Notes: generated from the letters alone by a model not told the origin. A stretch of 64,000 nt of DNA from Phytophthora hibernalis (GCA_012656075.1 JAAKBF010000007.1:310001-374000), one strand, 5' to 3'. Shown: positions 1 to 12,421, counted from the first letter of the stretch. Numbers and translations are program-made.

Positions 1-160
1 TTCTTCTCCCCACAGTCACTCAAACACACGCACCCATCAGCTCCATGTTAGTCATCTTTGAAAAATTCAACACTTCTTGCGTAGTGTGACATACACAGTC
101 TTTTATGTGCACCACTTCAAACCTGAAATCAGCCAATCAGACCCCAGATCGGGACTGAAG

Positions 161-3100
161 ATGGCGGAGCAACTGGCGGCATGCGCGCGACAGCTCTTCG
201 AGGGCGCGTCGGGCAGCGGCGAGCAGCGCGCCGCCAACGTGTGGCTCATGCATTTCCAGACGCGTGAGGAGGCGTGGCAGGCGGCGCTGAAGCTGCTGGA
301 GCAGCCCGCGCTCGATCCAGTGACGCAGCAGGCGCTGGGCGCCCCACAGCTCGTGGCTATGCAGATCCTGCGGCTCAAAACGCAGCACGAGTGGACACAT
401 ATCAGTGCGCATCAACAGCAGTGCGTGAGACAGGTAACTTCAACTTCGATCTTATTCGCAAGAGTGATGGTCGACAAAGTGACGAACAAGTTGCCTTTTT
501 GCCGTGAGACAGACCTTGTTGAAGCTGCTGGAGGTGACGTGCGTGTCAGACAGTGGGCTCTCGGCCGTGAGTTTCCGCATTGCCTGCGTGACGTTAGCCG
601 ATATTGTGGTCAAGTCGTGCAAGAGCTGGACAGACTGGAAGAGCGACGTGCAGCGCCTCGTGGACGCGGGCATCGCGGCGCAGAGACAGCGGAAAGCGGC
701 CGCTGCGGTATGAGGAACTGGTTGCAAAGCTGGTGATTGGATATTGACGCTGTGGTTGCAGCTGGCAGAGATCTTGGGCGCTATTCCGCTGCAGATTTTA
801 TTCTGCGAGAGGCTGTGGAGCGCGGAGGAGATGCATGAGATGCTCACGATTTTCCAGACAGAAGGAGAGGAAGTCATGACAGCGGTGCAGATGATTCTAT
901 CGAGCATGTATGACTTGTTGGCTGTTCAGATATCCTGGTGTATTCCCCTTATCCTACTGTGGTTTTGCTTGTAAACGTGTAGACCTGACGAACGGAGCAG
1001 TGCATTACGATGCTTGGAGAGCTGGATTGTTGGGTGTATACCGACTCACGAGGCGTTTGGCTTGAACGCTGAGCATTTATTCTCTCGGTAGTCCTTGATT
1101 TTGCTTCCGGATATGCTTGGATGTACTCAACGATTCGTATATGCATTCTAGCGGTTTAGTTGACGAGTTGTTCAACATCGTAATCGGTGGTTGTGAGGAG
1201 CAGGCGCAGGTAGGACTAGTTTGGCCGTCCTAGTGCGCGCAAGTTTACAGGGGTGATTTTGTGTGCTGTTTCGTTTCTGACATTTTTTCGTTTAGCTGGC
1301 TGCAGGAATCATCGCCGATTCTTTCGTGTACATTGTATCAGCACCTGCACCTGATGGCATTGATAAGGCCGTACTTCATGCGGGCCGTCGTCTGATAGAA
1401 GCGATACCCATTTTTCAATCAGAAACGCAGTCTACGGCTGGACAAGTGATGACGAAGGAGCAGCAGACAACTGCATGTCGGGGTATTACGCGAATTACTT
1501 GCTCTCTGGCGATGAACCATGCGTCTATGCTGTTCTCCAACCAAGTGGCTGATATTCAATCATCATTCGAAAGTCGTGCACCTGAGCAGCATCAATGTTT
1601 CTCCATTGATTTCTTGGAGCTGCTTCTAGCGTGCTCCTCGTATAATCACATCGATGTAGTGCAGCCCACATTGGAGATCTGGTTCTTTATCCTTGAAGAC
1701 AATTCGTTGGAAGATGATACTTCGTGGCAATTCTTAGACGAAGCGGGCCGAGAACACGTTGTTAGCGTGCTTGCACGTTTGGTGAACGCACTCATTGAGC
1801 GGTGCAAGTACCCTCAGTGGTTCATTGAAAGGGATCAAATTTTAAGCGATGATCCCGAGATTGAGGCGATTGCTGATGTACGCAGGTAAGGTGTGCATTG
1901 TAGAAGCTGAGGCATCGGGAGGGGGGTACATTAGATATAGTTTATCATGGTACTGACACAGTCAATGCTTCCATAAAGAGAAATCGCGGACACTATGCTG
2001 AGCCTCTTCGCCAAATGGCCTGGGACCCCTGAGAAACCTGATGGAGACTACGCGTCGTGTGTAAAGGGTCTATGCCAAATGCTGTCAGATTGCAAGGACG
2101 TCGCCGTGATTGATGCGCTGCTTTTCTTGCTCTCATACATGGTTGAGTTATTTGATGTTGTATCGTCGAATTCGGAATCTGAAGACGATCTCGATTCGCT
2201 CCAAGGCCCAGCATCGGGCGGAATTGATATTCTACTGGGAGTGTTAGACTCAGCTCACAATCTTCCAATGCACCCTCTCGTGATAAACGGCGTTGCACGG
2301 TAAGCTGCTCATCTACCTCACGCACGGCAAGCCTCACCTGTAATATCCCACTGAACGTATCATTGCCTTGATCATAGGTACCTGCGGTCTCTGTGTGCTT
2401 CTCTTGCGTTACCAGCAAATGTGTATCTGCGCGCATCAATGATCATATGTAAAGGACTTCAGTTCACGTCATCTTTTTCGGTGGCGGCGCAATCGCTGCT
2501 GCAAAGCAGCTCATCAATTACGTGCGTGGCGAAAAAGCCGTCTGGATTGGATCTATCGTTAATAGCTAAGTTGTTTGTGTTTGCGTGCTTTCTGCAGTAA
2601 GTACACGACTGTCGAAGAGAGAACACCGTTACTGCACGATCTTCTTCGATACTGCAACGCTCCACAAGTAAAACATACCCGTGAAAGCGAAGGCGATCTA
2701 CTAGAAGTAACTTTTCGTGTTGCAGGCGGTGCATCAGATGCAGGTAAGGTTGGCATGGATCACCTATCGAATCCTTCACGAAACAATTAATTGTAGTTGT
2801 TGCTTCGATTATAGATTTTGGGGCCTTGTGCTCATCCATCCTGTCGAGCCTAATCGCTTGCGTGCAAAGCGAAAATTCTGCTGAGGTTTCAAGTGGCGTT
2901 TACTTGTTGGGTCGTGCGCTTAATGGCGTTCAAGATCAACAGCACGGCCCCGCCTTAGTTGACCAGCTCTGGTCTCTCGTTAGTGCTGCACTATTGCAAC
3001 ATAAGGCAGACGATGCCTGCCGCCGTGCAGGAGTTCAGTTTTTCCTCAACGTCATTCCTCATTTGCAGAAGGAGGGTGCTCACCCAATCGAAGCGCAAAT

Positions 3101-4095
3101 ATTGGACGTGTGTTTGTGGTGGTATGGTGAAAATATCGCCCCTGATATTATCACATGCTGCTCTCGGATAATTTCGAGGCAGAGTGGCAATGCAAGTTTC
3201 GTGACGTCAGCTGATCAAGTATTCAAGGTGAGGAGAATACTGTAGACCCCGAAAGTGATTCGACCTTGTGCTAACCCGTTGTTTTCCATTCGTGCAGCGC
3301 CTCCTCTTTTGTTTTCGCAATAAACTACACGATGGCGCAGAACCTGGGTCTGGCGTCGGAAAGATGTCAATGGAGGACTTTTTGACACATCACAACGAAG
3401 CAGATAAAATGATTCGAGAGGTCGAGCAGTTCATGAAGCTGGCTTGGGAAGTATTAAGCTCTTTTCCACAAGTACTGCTGCAAAACCGTCCAAACGGAGA
3501 GCCAACTTTGTATTGGATCTGCCTGGACTTGGCAACGCGACTTGTAAAAGTGGATCATCAGGTAAATGTATCTGCTGTTTGATATCCCCAAGATAAGTTA
3601 ATTGATGTGGCTTTGTCTATGATACAGATGCAAGAAATTTGCGATGCTGCATGCGATTTCCTCTTGAACGCTATGCGTTGGCAACCAGAGCCGATTTTGG
3701 AAAGGATAAATCTCTTCGCAACGGAAATTATGCGCGTAGTGCTAGGTTTCTTGGGGGCAAGTGGGAACATTATCGTGTACGGAACCTCTGGGATTTTTAT
3801 TCCAGTGCCTGCATGCTCCTCAGGTGCCTGTGCAGATCCGAGGTACGTTGCACCTATTTTCGCAAAGATGTTCAAATACAGTAGTGCGATCTAACTTTAA
3901 CTATTGTGCTTAACTGAAGGTGGCTTCTTATCCGCTGTGTCCACCGTCGTGATTCAAGAACGTGCTCTTTGTGAACTCTTACCTACAGAAGTCTACCAGC
4001 AAATACCCGGAGAGCTGCGAATGCGCCGCCAGCGCCATCGCTTTCGCCAGTATTTCTCTCAGCTGAGGCATGCAGTGGAATCTGTCAACCCGTGA
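161..4095 (+). CDS. Importin-beta family nuclear transport receptor (transportin-3/importin-13 type)
   Basis: HEAT-repeat karyopherin that would carry cargo through the nuclear pore with Ran-GTP. The start at 161 (MAEQLAACARQLF) opens an importin N-terminal helix pair with the typical phrase AANVWLMHFQTREEAW. The gene is split by many short introns: exon 1 ends at 433 (CAG/gtaact), exon 2 is about 513-707 (TLLKLLEV...WTDWKSDVQ), exon 3 opens at 762 (LAEILGAIPLQIL), and further exons lie near 980-1086 (RCLESWIVG), 1170-1209, 1299-1885, 1985-2300, 2380-2590, 2630-2745, 2820-3229, 3298-3561 and 3629-4095. The LRCLESWI helix and the order of helices fit the TNPO3/IPO13 branch (family knowledge). 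The last exon ends with a basic helix before the stop. Exon borders in the middle are approximate. The family call is firm; the exact orthologue is not. Confidence 0.85.
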
Positions 4096-4376
4096 GCTAC
4101 GCCAAGCATGAATTGCCAAAATGCCGGATGATGCGCAGCTGGATATCCCGATTTTTGTTGTTGGACGTACAGTATTTTTAGGGGGTCATCAACCTTACTT
4201 CGAGTTACAGTGTAGACGTTTATTGTCACCGGGCAGGGATAATAACGACTGTCCATTCTAACCCGAATCCAGCTACGTGTACTCCAAAGTACTTCAGTAC
4301 ATGTAGTACATATACATGTTCATTCCAGTACCCACACGATTTGGTTGGAAATAAAATGACGTTTGCGTTTTGTTGT

Positions 4377-4634
4377 CTACTTATGGTGTTGCAAGACCTC
4401 GCGCCAAGCAGCAAAGCTATAATCACCTTGGTCGTTGAGCTCTTCTTCATCTTCAAGGACTGACTCGAGGAGTGCGAAAGCTTCTTCTTCCAGTTTCTCC
4501 AACTCCTGCTGACCCATCCGTCGGGTCACCATGTCCAAGTCGATCGGCTCTTCGTCGTACAGAATCGATTCGAAGAAATTTTCCTCCAACATCAGCATTT
4601 CTTGTGAGGTCATGAAGTTTTCATTTGTGGCCAT
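4377..4634 (-). CDS. Small acidic hypothetical protein
   Basis: A reading frame of about 85 residues starting MATNENFMTSQEM, rich in Glu and Asp, with a predicted helical acidic stretch (EELEKL-type heptads, then EDEEELNDQGDYSF) and the C-terminus EVLQHHK. In-frame ATGs also occur at 4679 and 4715, so the protein could be 12-27 residues longer. I do not recognise a family. It lies tail-to-tail with the importin gene and head-to-head with the GATA/PHD gene. Composition and the clean stop support coding, but there is no homology evidence. Confidence 0.45.
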   Translation of the reverse strand: MATNENFMTSQEMLMLEENFFESILYDEEPIDLDMVTRRMGQQELEKLEEEAFALLESVLEDEEELNDQGDYSFAAWREVLQHHK

Positions 4635-5028
4635 CTTCGTGAGGGTACAGTTAAAGTGTACGGGGGCAAAAGGCGGCATGATTGAGGCTCGGGCAAGTTG
4701 GAAAGTGAGGTTCAAAATCCCCTCTCAAGAAACAAGCTAGTCTCTTTCAATCACTGGCAAGTTTTCACAAGTCAATCAGGTTGGTGACTACATGTAGCGT
4801 CAAAACTCGGGTGTACTTGTAAACGATAGTTAAACCGATCATTCACGATAAAAATAAATGAAGCAAACCTTCATTGACTACAACAACAATCCATAAAGTT
4901 TGTGAGTACTCTTCCAAGTATTAATCCAACAATTCCCCTCTCCCCTCTATATACAGTCCCAAAGTCCCTTGTATAGAGAATCGCCCCTGTCTCCTGTATT
5001 CTATTTGTTTGGCTCGAAAAGGTTGACC

Positions 5029-6918
5029 ATGGCTCGGTCTTCACTTGTGACTCGCACTCGAGCGGATCATGCGCGCTCCGCGTCTCCCGTGCGTCCGTTC
5101 CACGTGGGCAGCGACGGCCTGCCGCTTCTCCCGTGTCACGACTCGGACGCGCGCGTCGCCTGCGTGTCCCGCGCCCCACCGCGCGCCGTGTCCCACTTCG
5201 GCCTCGTGGAGTCAGCGGAGGACGTGCGCGAGCAGCTCCTGGCGCGCTACGGGCTCCAACCAGTGAGCGAAATGACGCTGCGCATCGACACGGAGCTGGA
5301 GCTGCTGCGCCGTGACTGCTTTGCGCAGCGCAATGCGCAATGGGGCCATGCGACGCCCGAGCAGTTCGAGTTCCGGCCAGTGACCAGCGACGCGTGGACG
5401 CCGCAGCCGGCCAACGACAAGCTGCTGCTGCGCAAGATGAAGATGGAGGACGGCCGGGAGTTCTACCCACCGGACAAGAGCCAGGCCGACGCTGACGCCG
5501 TGGAATTCGTGCGCGACCGGCCGTGGCCGCCCCAGGAGTTCGCGCTGAAGCCCGTGGCCAAGCCGAGAGGACGCGGCGGCAAGCGCAAAGCGGCCCCCAT
5601 GGCGGCGGTGCTGGACCCTGTCCCACTGCTGGCCAAGACGTGCAAAGAGTGTCGTACGCAGTCCACGTCGCTGTGGCGCACGCAGACGCGCACGGTGAAA
5701 GTGAAGAAGCAGGTGGCGGTGCACGCGGCGACGAGCTTGGCCAATGCGTTTGTGGCGCAGGGGATGGCCAAAATGGAGATGAAGACGCTGGAGGTGGAGG
5801 AGAAGGTTGACGTGGATCTGTGTCTCAAGTGCTACCTGAAGCTGGAGCGAGCGGATCTGTTTGACAAGAAGCGCATTGAGATGAAGAGGCAGGAGCGACG
5901 CAAAAGGAGCTGCCTGCTGCGGCGGCACTGTTGGAGAAGAAACGACTGAAGCATCAGATCCATGTTCTGAAGAAACAGCAGAAGGAACACAAGAAGCAAG
6001 AGATGTTGGCGGCGACTGAGCAAGCGGAAGGACAAGTTGAGGAGGAGGCCGCACCTGCTGCGGTGATTCTCAAGTTTACGAGAGAGGAGTTTGAAGCTGC
6101 TACTGGGGGCAAGGAGAGGAAGAAGGACCGCAAGCACAGTCGCAAGGACAAGAAGAAGAAAAGAAGCATCGCCGCAAGCGAGAGTTGGTGGAGGACTCGG
6201 AGAGTGACGGGGAGACGCCCATTCCGTCGCCTGCGCAGATGAATGGCTACGTGTACGCGGATCGAGCCCCTGACCCGTACTCAACGCCGCATGTATCGGC
6301 TTTTCAGTCTGACGAGGTGGACTTGCCGAGGCATCTGGCAGTGGATACGGAGCCGGAAGCATTAGATAGCAGCGTCGACAGCCACGCGTACAAGGAAGAA
6401 GACTCAGCAGTTATGTCATCTCGATCTTCGTCTCGGAAGCGAAAGAGCCTGCAGCGTACCGAACCGATCATAGCGGTCGAACCACCGGCATCGTCTTCGA
6501 AGAAGCGCAAGACGTCTTCTTCGCGGTCAAAGCGAGCAGCAGCAAGTGCGTCGCCTGCTCCCGTTGTGGTTGCCGTTCCTCCGACTCCTTCGTCTCGAAA
6601 GCGCTCTCGCACGAAGAAGGATCTGACACGCGAGCGCGAGCTCCGTGCTCTGGGTCAGTACTGTCCAGTATGCAGCGAAGTCTACGAGGACGACGATCAA
6701 AACACGTTTGTATGCTGCGACTCGTGCGAACTCTGGGTCCACGGCGCCTGCGACCCGACCCTTACCCCGTACGTGGTGCTCTTCCGGTATCATAGCTGGG
6801 GTGTAGTTTTTCTGAGGCTAATCCTCGTTCTGTTGTTGTTTTGCCTTGCAGAGAACTGATCGCAGCCATGGCCAACACCGAAGACAAGTACATCTGCCCG
6901 CTGTGCGCTGGGCGGTGA
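5029..6918 (+). CDS. Nuclear protein with a split GATA-like zinc finger and a C-terminal PHD finger
   Basis: Probably a chromatin or transcription factor. The first coding exon carries CKECRTQSTSLWRT, which matches the first half of a GATA finger (CxxC, then TxSxxWR). A second CxxC (CLKCYLKLE) follows about 53 residues later, where the usual spacing is 17-20. A Lys/Glu coiled coil and a Ser/Lys-rich low-complexity stretch come next. The C-terminus is a PHD finger: CPVCSEVY, CCDSCELWVHGAC, and CPLC in exon 2. The intron is 6769-6851 and the stop 6916-6918. Two breaks in A-runs (about 5908-5911 and 6160) split the frame. The sequence reads through in order if one base was lost at each, so this is probably one protein. 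The start at 5029 is the first ATG before conserved sequence. Confidence 0.7.
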
Positions 6919-7111
6919 GTGTTCGATGCGAAGCAACACAATAGCCGTTAAACAACACAATAGCGTGCGTGCCGTTCAGCTTGCAAAATATAATAGACCA
7001 TGACATTTCCCATGACCTTCGACTTCAAGTTGGTCGACATCTTAAGTACGATTCAATAGAAGTTAGCTTTTTCAGTACATTTCCAGAGACCCCAATCACC
7101 ACACAGTCGAG

Positions 7112-7584
7112 ATGTTCGCTCTTCGTCGTATCCGCCGGTTCTCCACGGCGGCACCGCGCAAGGGTACGCCATGGGTTACGGTGTACAGTTGGTCTAGTAC
7201 CCATTGCCAAACTTTAACTGGCTGTTTATTGCTGTAGAGTACCCGACGTCCTTCATCTCGCACCTGCGCACCCAGAAGCTCAACGTGTTCAACATCGGCG
7301 TGGCCTTCTTGACGCTGTCGCTGTCGTCGCAGATGGTGTCGTACAAGCAGCGCTACGAGGCGGAGAACGGCGAGAAGACGCAGCTTAGCGAGAAGGTGGA
7401 GGTGCTGGAGAAGCTCGTGCTGCAGCTGGGCGGCACGCTGCCGGATGACGAAGCGCTGGCGGCTGCCAAAGAGGCCGCCGAGCTGGCCGAAGCCAAGGCG
7501 GTGCAGGACCGCGAGGAGGAGGCCAAGGCGCTGACAGCTGCGTCTCCTAATGACAATAAGGGCAAGAAGAGCAAGCTTATTTAG
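7112..7584 (+). CDS. Small mitochondrial membrane protein with coiled coil
   Basis: Exon 1 (7112-7165) encodes a classic mitochondrial presequence, MFALRRIRRFSTAAPRK, with alternating Arg and no acidic residue. The intron is 7166-7237. Exon 2 (7238-7584) encodes a hydrophobic segment (FNIGVAFLTLSLSS), then an acidic-basic coiled coil (about residues 50-130) ending in a Lys-rich tail. One transmembrane segment followed by a coiled coil suggests an inner-membrane protein facing a soluble compartment. I do not recognise the family. The presequence and splice sites make it a credible gene. Confidence 0.65.
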
Positions 7585-7743
7585 ACCCAGAGGCAGACAG
7601 ACTTACAGCAGAGCAGACACGTCGGTCATAGAGGATAGCCGACGACGGCTGTCAGAACCACGCGAGAAAAGCTGAGTAATCCATCAACATGCTCAAACGC
7701 TGAGTCGCGTGGTAGTTTACCGCAACGGAACCTTCCCTCTCTG

Positions 7744-8440
7744 CTACTTCTTCATCGTCGACTGCAGCGAGCGTCGAGACGAGATGTTGTCCAGGCGGTT
7801 CATCTCGTTCACGGCCGTGAGCACCTCGTTGATGTTCGTCTCCAGCACCATCCCGCCCATGACGATCTCGTCCAGCGCGTAGTGCACCTTGTCACTGTGG
7901 AAAATCAGGTCCAGCTCGCACACGTTCTCAAAGATCTTGTCCAGCGTCTCGACGAACACTGCAGTGCACACACATCATTAGCACCTTCACCCAGCACAGT
8001 AACTCTAGCTGCCAATCACCCACCTTGAATCAGATCCAGAATGCCGAGATCGCTCTCCTGCTGGTCCACCGCAAAGACGAAGTAGAGCGTCGCGTAGTGT
8101 CGGTAGATGAGCTTCACGCCGCTCCCCCAATACCGCACGCTGCATGACCCAACCACCCGTCAATACAAGAGCAATTCAATCTATAAAGCTCTCTGGATGT
8201 CAACATACGTCCCCTCGAGGAAGTTGCAGAGCGTGTCGGGGCGCTTGGACACTTGCGTGTAGATGTCTCGGATCACCGCCTGCTGCTCGGCATCGGGCTG
8301 CAAAACCCCACAACCTGCAGATTAGACCCCACAGATACACTGCGCTACTGTACATCCGGGAACAGACGCACCACGTGCTCGTAGAACTTGACAATACGCG
8401 GCTTGCCGTGGTTGTTCACGATGAGGATCCCCTTGATCAT
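7744..8440 (-). CDS. AP3S: AP-3 adaptor complex sigma subunit
   Basis: Small sigma subunit of the AP-3 clathrin-adaptor complex, which sorts cargo from endosomes or Golgi to lysosome-like vacuoles. Four exons on the minus strand join cleanly: 8440-8354 (MIKGILIVNNHGKPRIVKFY), 8297-8209 (IYTQVSKRPDTLCNFLEG), 8139-8024 (KLIYRHYATLYFVFAVD) and 7958-7744 (VFVETLDKIFENVCELDLIF, then MGGMVLETN). These are hallmark blocks of AP-3 sigma, and their order and spacing match the family's usual length of about 165-190 residues. It is divergent from the BTB-BACK gene, with about 120 bp between starts. Confidence 0.95.
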
Positions 8441-8561
8441 CTTTTCAAAGTGATAAGAGTTCGAGTATTCCTCTCGAGAGGTCCTCTGTACTCGCATAAT
8501 TAATATCCCACTTTTTCAACCAATGAGGTTGATACAGTAGCTCATTTGACATTTTGCGTCC

Positions 8562-9819
8562 ATGGCAGGAAGCAGAGCTGCCGACGTCGCGAGCTCCGAG
8601 GATATGGAGCGCGAGGAGGAGGAAGAAGACTCGGATGACGAAGAAGAGACGCAGATCCCCATCGAGGACCAAATGACGCAGGAATTGCCGGCCACTGCGG
8701 GGACACGAGTCCTCCGCCCGTGCAGAGACGCTCCCCACCCACGTCGCCGCCTTTGCCTATGGCCGAAACGTTGGCAGGTTCGCCCATAGGCCCAGCAGCC
8801 AACATGTCGCCGTTCGCAGACGCGGAACTGACGCCACTGTCCAATGAGGACGAAGATTCGCGCTCCGAGTCGTCGTCGGAGGTGAGTTTGGGCTCTGGGC
8901 GAGTTGTTAGACGCCGTGGGGCCAGGATACGCGTGACCACGGCGTGCTCGGACCACCAGAACCTGTCAGAACGACTGAAGAAGGCTGTGGTGTGTGATGG
9001 GGGCGAAAAAGCTTCGGAGAGGCCATGGTTGGAGCAGATGTGGTGCTCTGTGTCCGTCACAGTGAGAGCCGTCGAGATGCCAATGGAAAAGGAGACACGA
9101 CCAGTCATGGAGGAGTTCGGAGGTTCCATGCACATCGTTTCATTCTTGCTGCGAGCTCGCCGCCGTTCCGTGCGATGTTGACAGGGAATATGAGGGAATC
9201 GTCGCGGCGAGATGTGGAGCTGCATGATATCGAGCCGGGGATTGTGGAGAAGATGCTGCTGTTCATGTACACAGGAGACGTGGTGTTGGATCTTGAGAGT
9301 GTACTGGGATTGCTGATCGCTGCCGAGATGTACGAGTTGCTGGCGCTGCGAGAAATGTGCAAAGGGTTCGTGCTCAAGTTCGCACATGAAGTCTTTTGCG
9401 ACCCACAGCTCGTTCAACTGCCCGAGAAAATATTGCTGGAGCTGATCCCGCAAGACGAGCTGCAGATTCGCGAACTTGCACTCATGGAGGCGTTGGTCAT
9501 GTGGGGCGAGTCTCGCGTGGAGAATGGAGACAAACCGATGGGTGATTTATTGGCAGAGATGATGGAGTATGTACGCTTCCCTACGATGAGTGTCAGTGAC
9601 CTATACGGCAAAGTGCGGCCGCTGGTGAACGATGGAGTCATCCGCGAGCATCTTCTCTCGGAGGCGTTGTTCAACCATCTCAAGTGGGGGTCACAAACAG
9701 GCGTCGCGGCGAAGCGAGCGAAGCCGCGTGCGCTCACAGCGTCGTTGCGCAAACGTAAACGCGTTTCGTTTACCCAGCACGTAACCTTCGAAACAACAAC
9801 GCAACGACATGAGGCATGA
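8562..9819 (+). CDS. BTB/POZ-BACK domain protein
   Basis: An acidic Ser/Glu-rich N-terminus (about 130 residues) precedes a BTB domain (GADVVLCV, FHAHRFILAASSPPFRAML, LFMYTGDVVLD, AAEMYELLALREMC) and a BACK-like helical region (ALMEALVMWGESR, VRFPTMSVSDL), then a basic tail. BTB-BACK proteins usually act as substrate adaptors for Cullin-3 ubiquitin ligases; that role here is inference. The frame breaks in a G-run near 8698-8702 and an A-run near 9006-9010, and meaning resumes at once in the next frame each time. No Kelch repeats are visible. Confidence 0.8.
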
Positions 9820-10051
9820 AGGGCAAGTCTTCTAAGGTTGATGGCACGCGGATCGGCAAAGGAGAAAAGCAGTTGTTATTATTATTATGTCGAAGCGTTA
9901 ACACGAAGTATCTTCACCCCTACCGCTGTTGTATTTCTTCCACTTCTTTCACCGTGGGTCATTTGCTACGCGCATACCCTCGGGGCATCGCGTCGTACGA
10001 CCCGGACAAATCCACATGCACTCTTGCTTGTGCTAGGAACGCCGGGTGGTA

Positions 10052-10410
10052 GGACTTGATCAAGCCTTCAGACGGCAACACCGAGTTGGAGATCCCGACA
10101 AGCGCTGGAGGAGAGACCACGACTGTGACGGTTCCGTCGCAATTGAGGGAAGCTGCGCAAATGGCTACCCATCGGGAAGTAACCAAGCACCGCAAGTTGA
10201 AGTGGGCACCGCACAGGGTCCCGTGACGGTTGCTTCGACGGTCCCGTCATTGACGACAAGCAGCTCGTGACGATCACGACGGCCAACGGCAGCAAATCGA
10301 CGACGACTGTGGACGTGATCAAGGCTTCGGACGGCAACAACGCGTCGTAGATCCCGACATGGCACAACCACGGCCGTTACCGTGCCGTTGTCGTCGTCGA
10401 CCACGGGAAT
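10052..10410 (+). repeat. Decayed tandem repeat with Thr/Val-rich coding remnant
   Basis: Two related units lie about 260 bp apart. One begins near 10052 (GACTTGATCAAGCCTTCAGA) and the other near 10312 (GACGTGATCAAGGCTTCGGA). Both run on into sequence reading like a TTxVTVPS protein repeat. In-frame stops interrupt both, so this is probably a relic of a repetitive wall or adhesin-like gene. The flanking bases 9820-10051 and 10411-10681 hold no gene that I can support. Confidence 0.4.
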
Positions 10411-10681
10411 CAATGCAAATTGCTACCAGAACACCGCCAACTGTCGTTGCTGGTCTTGTCCACTGCTAATAGTATGTTGAAGGTGGGTCGAAAGAAGGAC
10501 GAGCCTCTAGCAGCTAATCAAGCACAACTCTTCCAAACTAAACAGAATCTTGGTCGGTTTAGTCGTATTCGTTCATGCTCATGCTAGCCTCGGTTGAATA
10601 TTCGCCTTGTAAAACGTCCAGGAACGAGCTCGAGATCTATCATGGCAAGCACGGGACAAATTAGAACTTGAGTAACGCAAT

Positions 10682-12256
10682 TCAGTCTACGGAACATTGT
10701 GGATGTACGTTGAAAGCTCTTGCAGTCGCGAAAAATCGATTGAGGTCGCTGTCGCTCTGATTCATAAGACATAGCAGGTTGTTAGCGGGTTTAAGCACAA
10801 TAGAAAGAATTCGTTTTTTACTTACCTTGTGGCGGTGAAACCACGTAACCTTTGATAGGTACGCGAAGATTTCCCTGATGTCGACTGACGTAGTAGCGAA
10901 GACTGTGAAACGAGCGAGTTCAACGGACAGCCGCATCAGGAACGGCCCAGCTATCGTAAGGCAATGGGAATTCTTCTTACCTCCATTGTGCTGAAGATAG
11001 CTAGGCACATCTGGAAGAATATCTTCCAACCAAACTCAAAGAACAAATCCAAGAACGCAACGACATAGTGGTGTGGGAACAGCCGGCACTCTGTGAACAA
11101 CGTCAGAATCCAGCTGGGGGCAAGAGGAAATATGGTGAGTCATAACGAACAATATCGAGGTACTTGCAAAATATCGAGGAGCTCACCATGATGCGTAAGT
11201 CGACGGGTGAATATCTCGATCCGAGAAGTGGGTGTGCAGCCGTGGGAGGTGCAAACGCAGTGCTTCGTCAAGCTGGAAGTAGCGCAGATTCACATCTTTC
11301 ATGTCTGGCCCATAGACGTCATCCAGCCTGTACTTTTCCGTCAGCGCCAAGAACAGTCGGAACGCAATCTCGCTGTTCATCTTCGATTCCTGCACTAGCA
11401 GTGCCGCCACAGACGTCATACCCTGTCCTCAACCACAATAAAACAATTAGCACTCGCCGGCAACCCAACAACTGAAACCCTCCTAACCTGACAGTATCCA
11501 ATTTGTGGCTTGAGCATCAGAAACACACTCAGCAGCTGATGCGTGTTTGATTTCCAGTTCATGAGCTCGGACGTGGAGTACTGCGTCTTGACCCGAAAGT
11601 TTGGGCGTTTGGAGTTGGCAATCCGTATCTGCAGCTGCTGAAACGTGCGATCAACGTCCTACAGCATCACAGCACACCCCGACATCAGTCTCAGAAACGC
11701 TCTACTTCCAACCAGGAACGAACCACCCACCCGATCCAGCGTCCGTTGCTGCTCCAAGTGTGCTCCCTGCAGTCTCCGCTGCCTCGACAACTGCTGCACC
11801 AGCCACTGGTACTCGTCGCCCATGAGGTCCGTAGGCACCACGAACGACTGGCGTTTACGAACCAGGAACAGCCACTTCTCTCCGTGGCAGCCAAACGGCA
11901 GCATCTTGAAGCGCCACAGCAGCTGCCGGAATGAAAACGCTGGTTGTGCGCCGCGTACCTGCGGCTGGCAGCTCTTACACAGCACGTGGGGCTCTGATGC
12001 GCACGAGCAGAATTGACACACCAGTGCGTGGCAGAACTGTAGCCATATCCACATTACCACATCGTAATCACAAATAAGATTTTCTTTAGAAGTTTGTTTT
12101 GAAGGTATCAGGAGCCGGAAAAGCACTGACGCTGCATGGTTTGGCCGGACGGAAGCGGTGGCAGGCCACCTGACAGCATTGGCAGAACGGAGGAGCCTCC
12201 ATTGCGTCAGTATCTGGGGCCGCTCTGGTCGTAGAGGATCCGTGCGGGACCGCCAT
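10682..12256 (-). CDS. TBC domain protein (Rab GTPase-activating type)
   Basis: Multi-exon minus-strand gene, start 12256 (MAVPHGSSTTRAAPD). The N-terminus is Cys-rich (FCQCCQVAC, then CQFCSC and CKSC), suggesting a small zinc-binding module. The TBC region follows: a DVDRTF-like motif near 11660, then GYCQGMTSVAALL at the exon junction near 11420-11490. The helices FRLFLALTEKY and SSWILTLFTE lead into HHYVVAFLDLFFEFGW. TBC domains use an Arg (IxxDxxRT) and a Gln (YxQG) as catalytic fingers. The Gln motif is clear and the Arg one is near-consensus. The last exons (10682-11000) are less certain, and the chosen stop assumes the frame ending NVHPQCSVD. Confidence 0.75.
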
Positions 12257-12421
12257 GTTCTCTCGAGATATCTTATTCGCAAATGGCTTTCAAAAGACTA
12301 ATTTTAGTGAGATGGGTCGAAATGGAAAAAGCAGCTGATCCAGTTTCTTTTATGTGCGACCTCGAATCAGGCATACTCAAACTTCTAAAAAGCATATGGC
12401 TACATTGCAGTTGCCTCTTTT

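Noticed and set aside
5212..6054. Long minus-strand open frame opposite the GATA/PHD gene
   Set aside because: It mirrors GC-rich coding sequence on + and has His/Arg/Leu-rich composition typical of antisense shadows.
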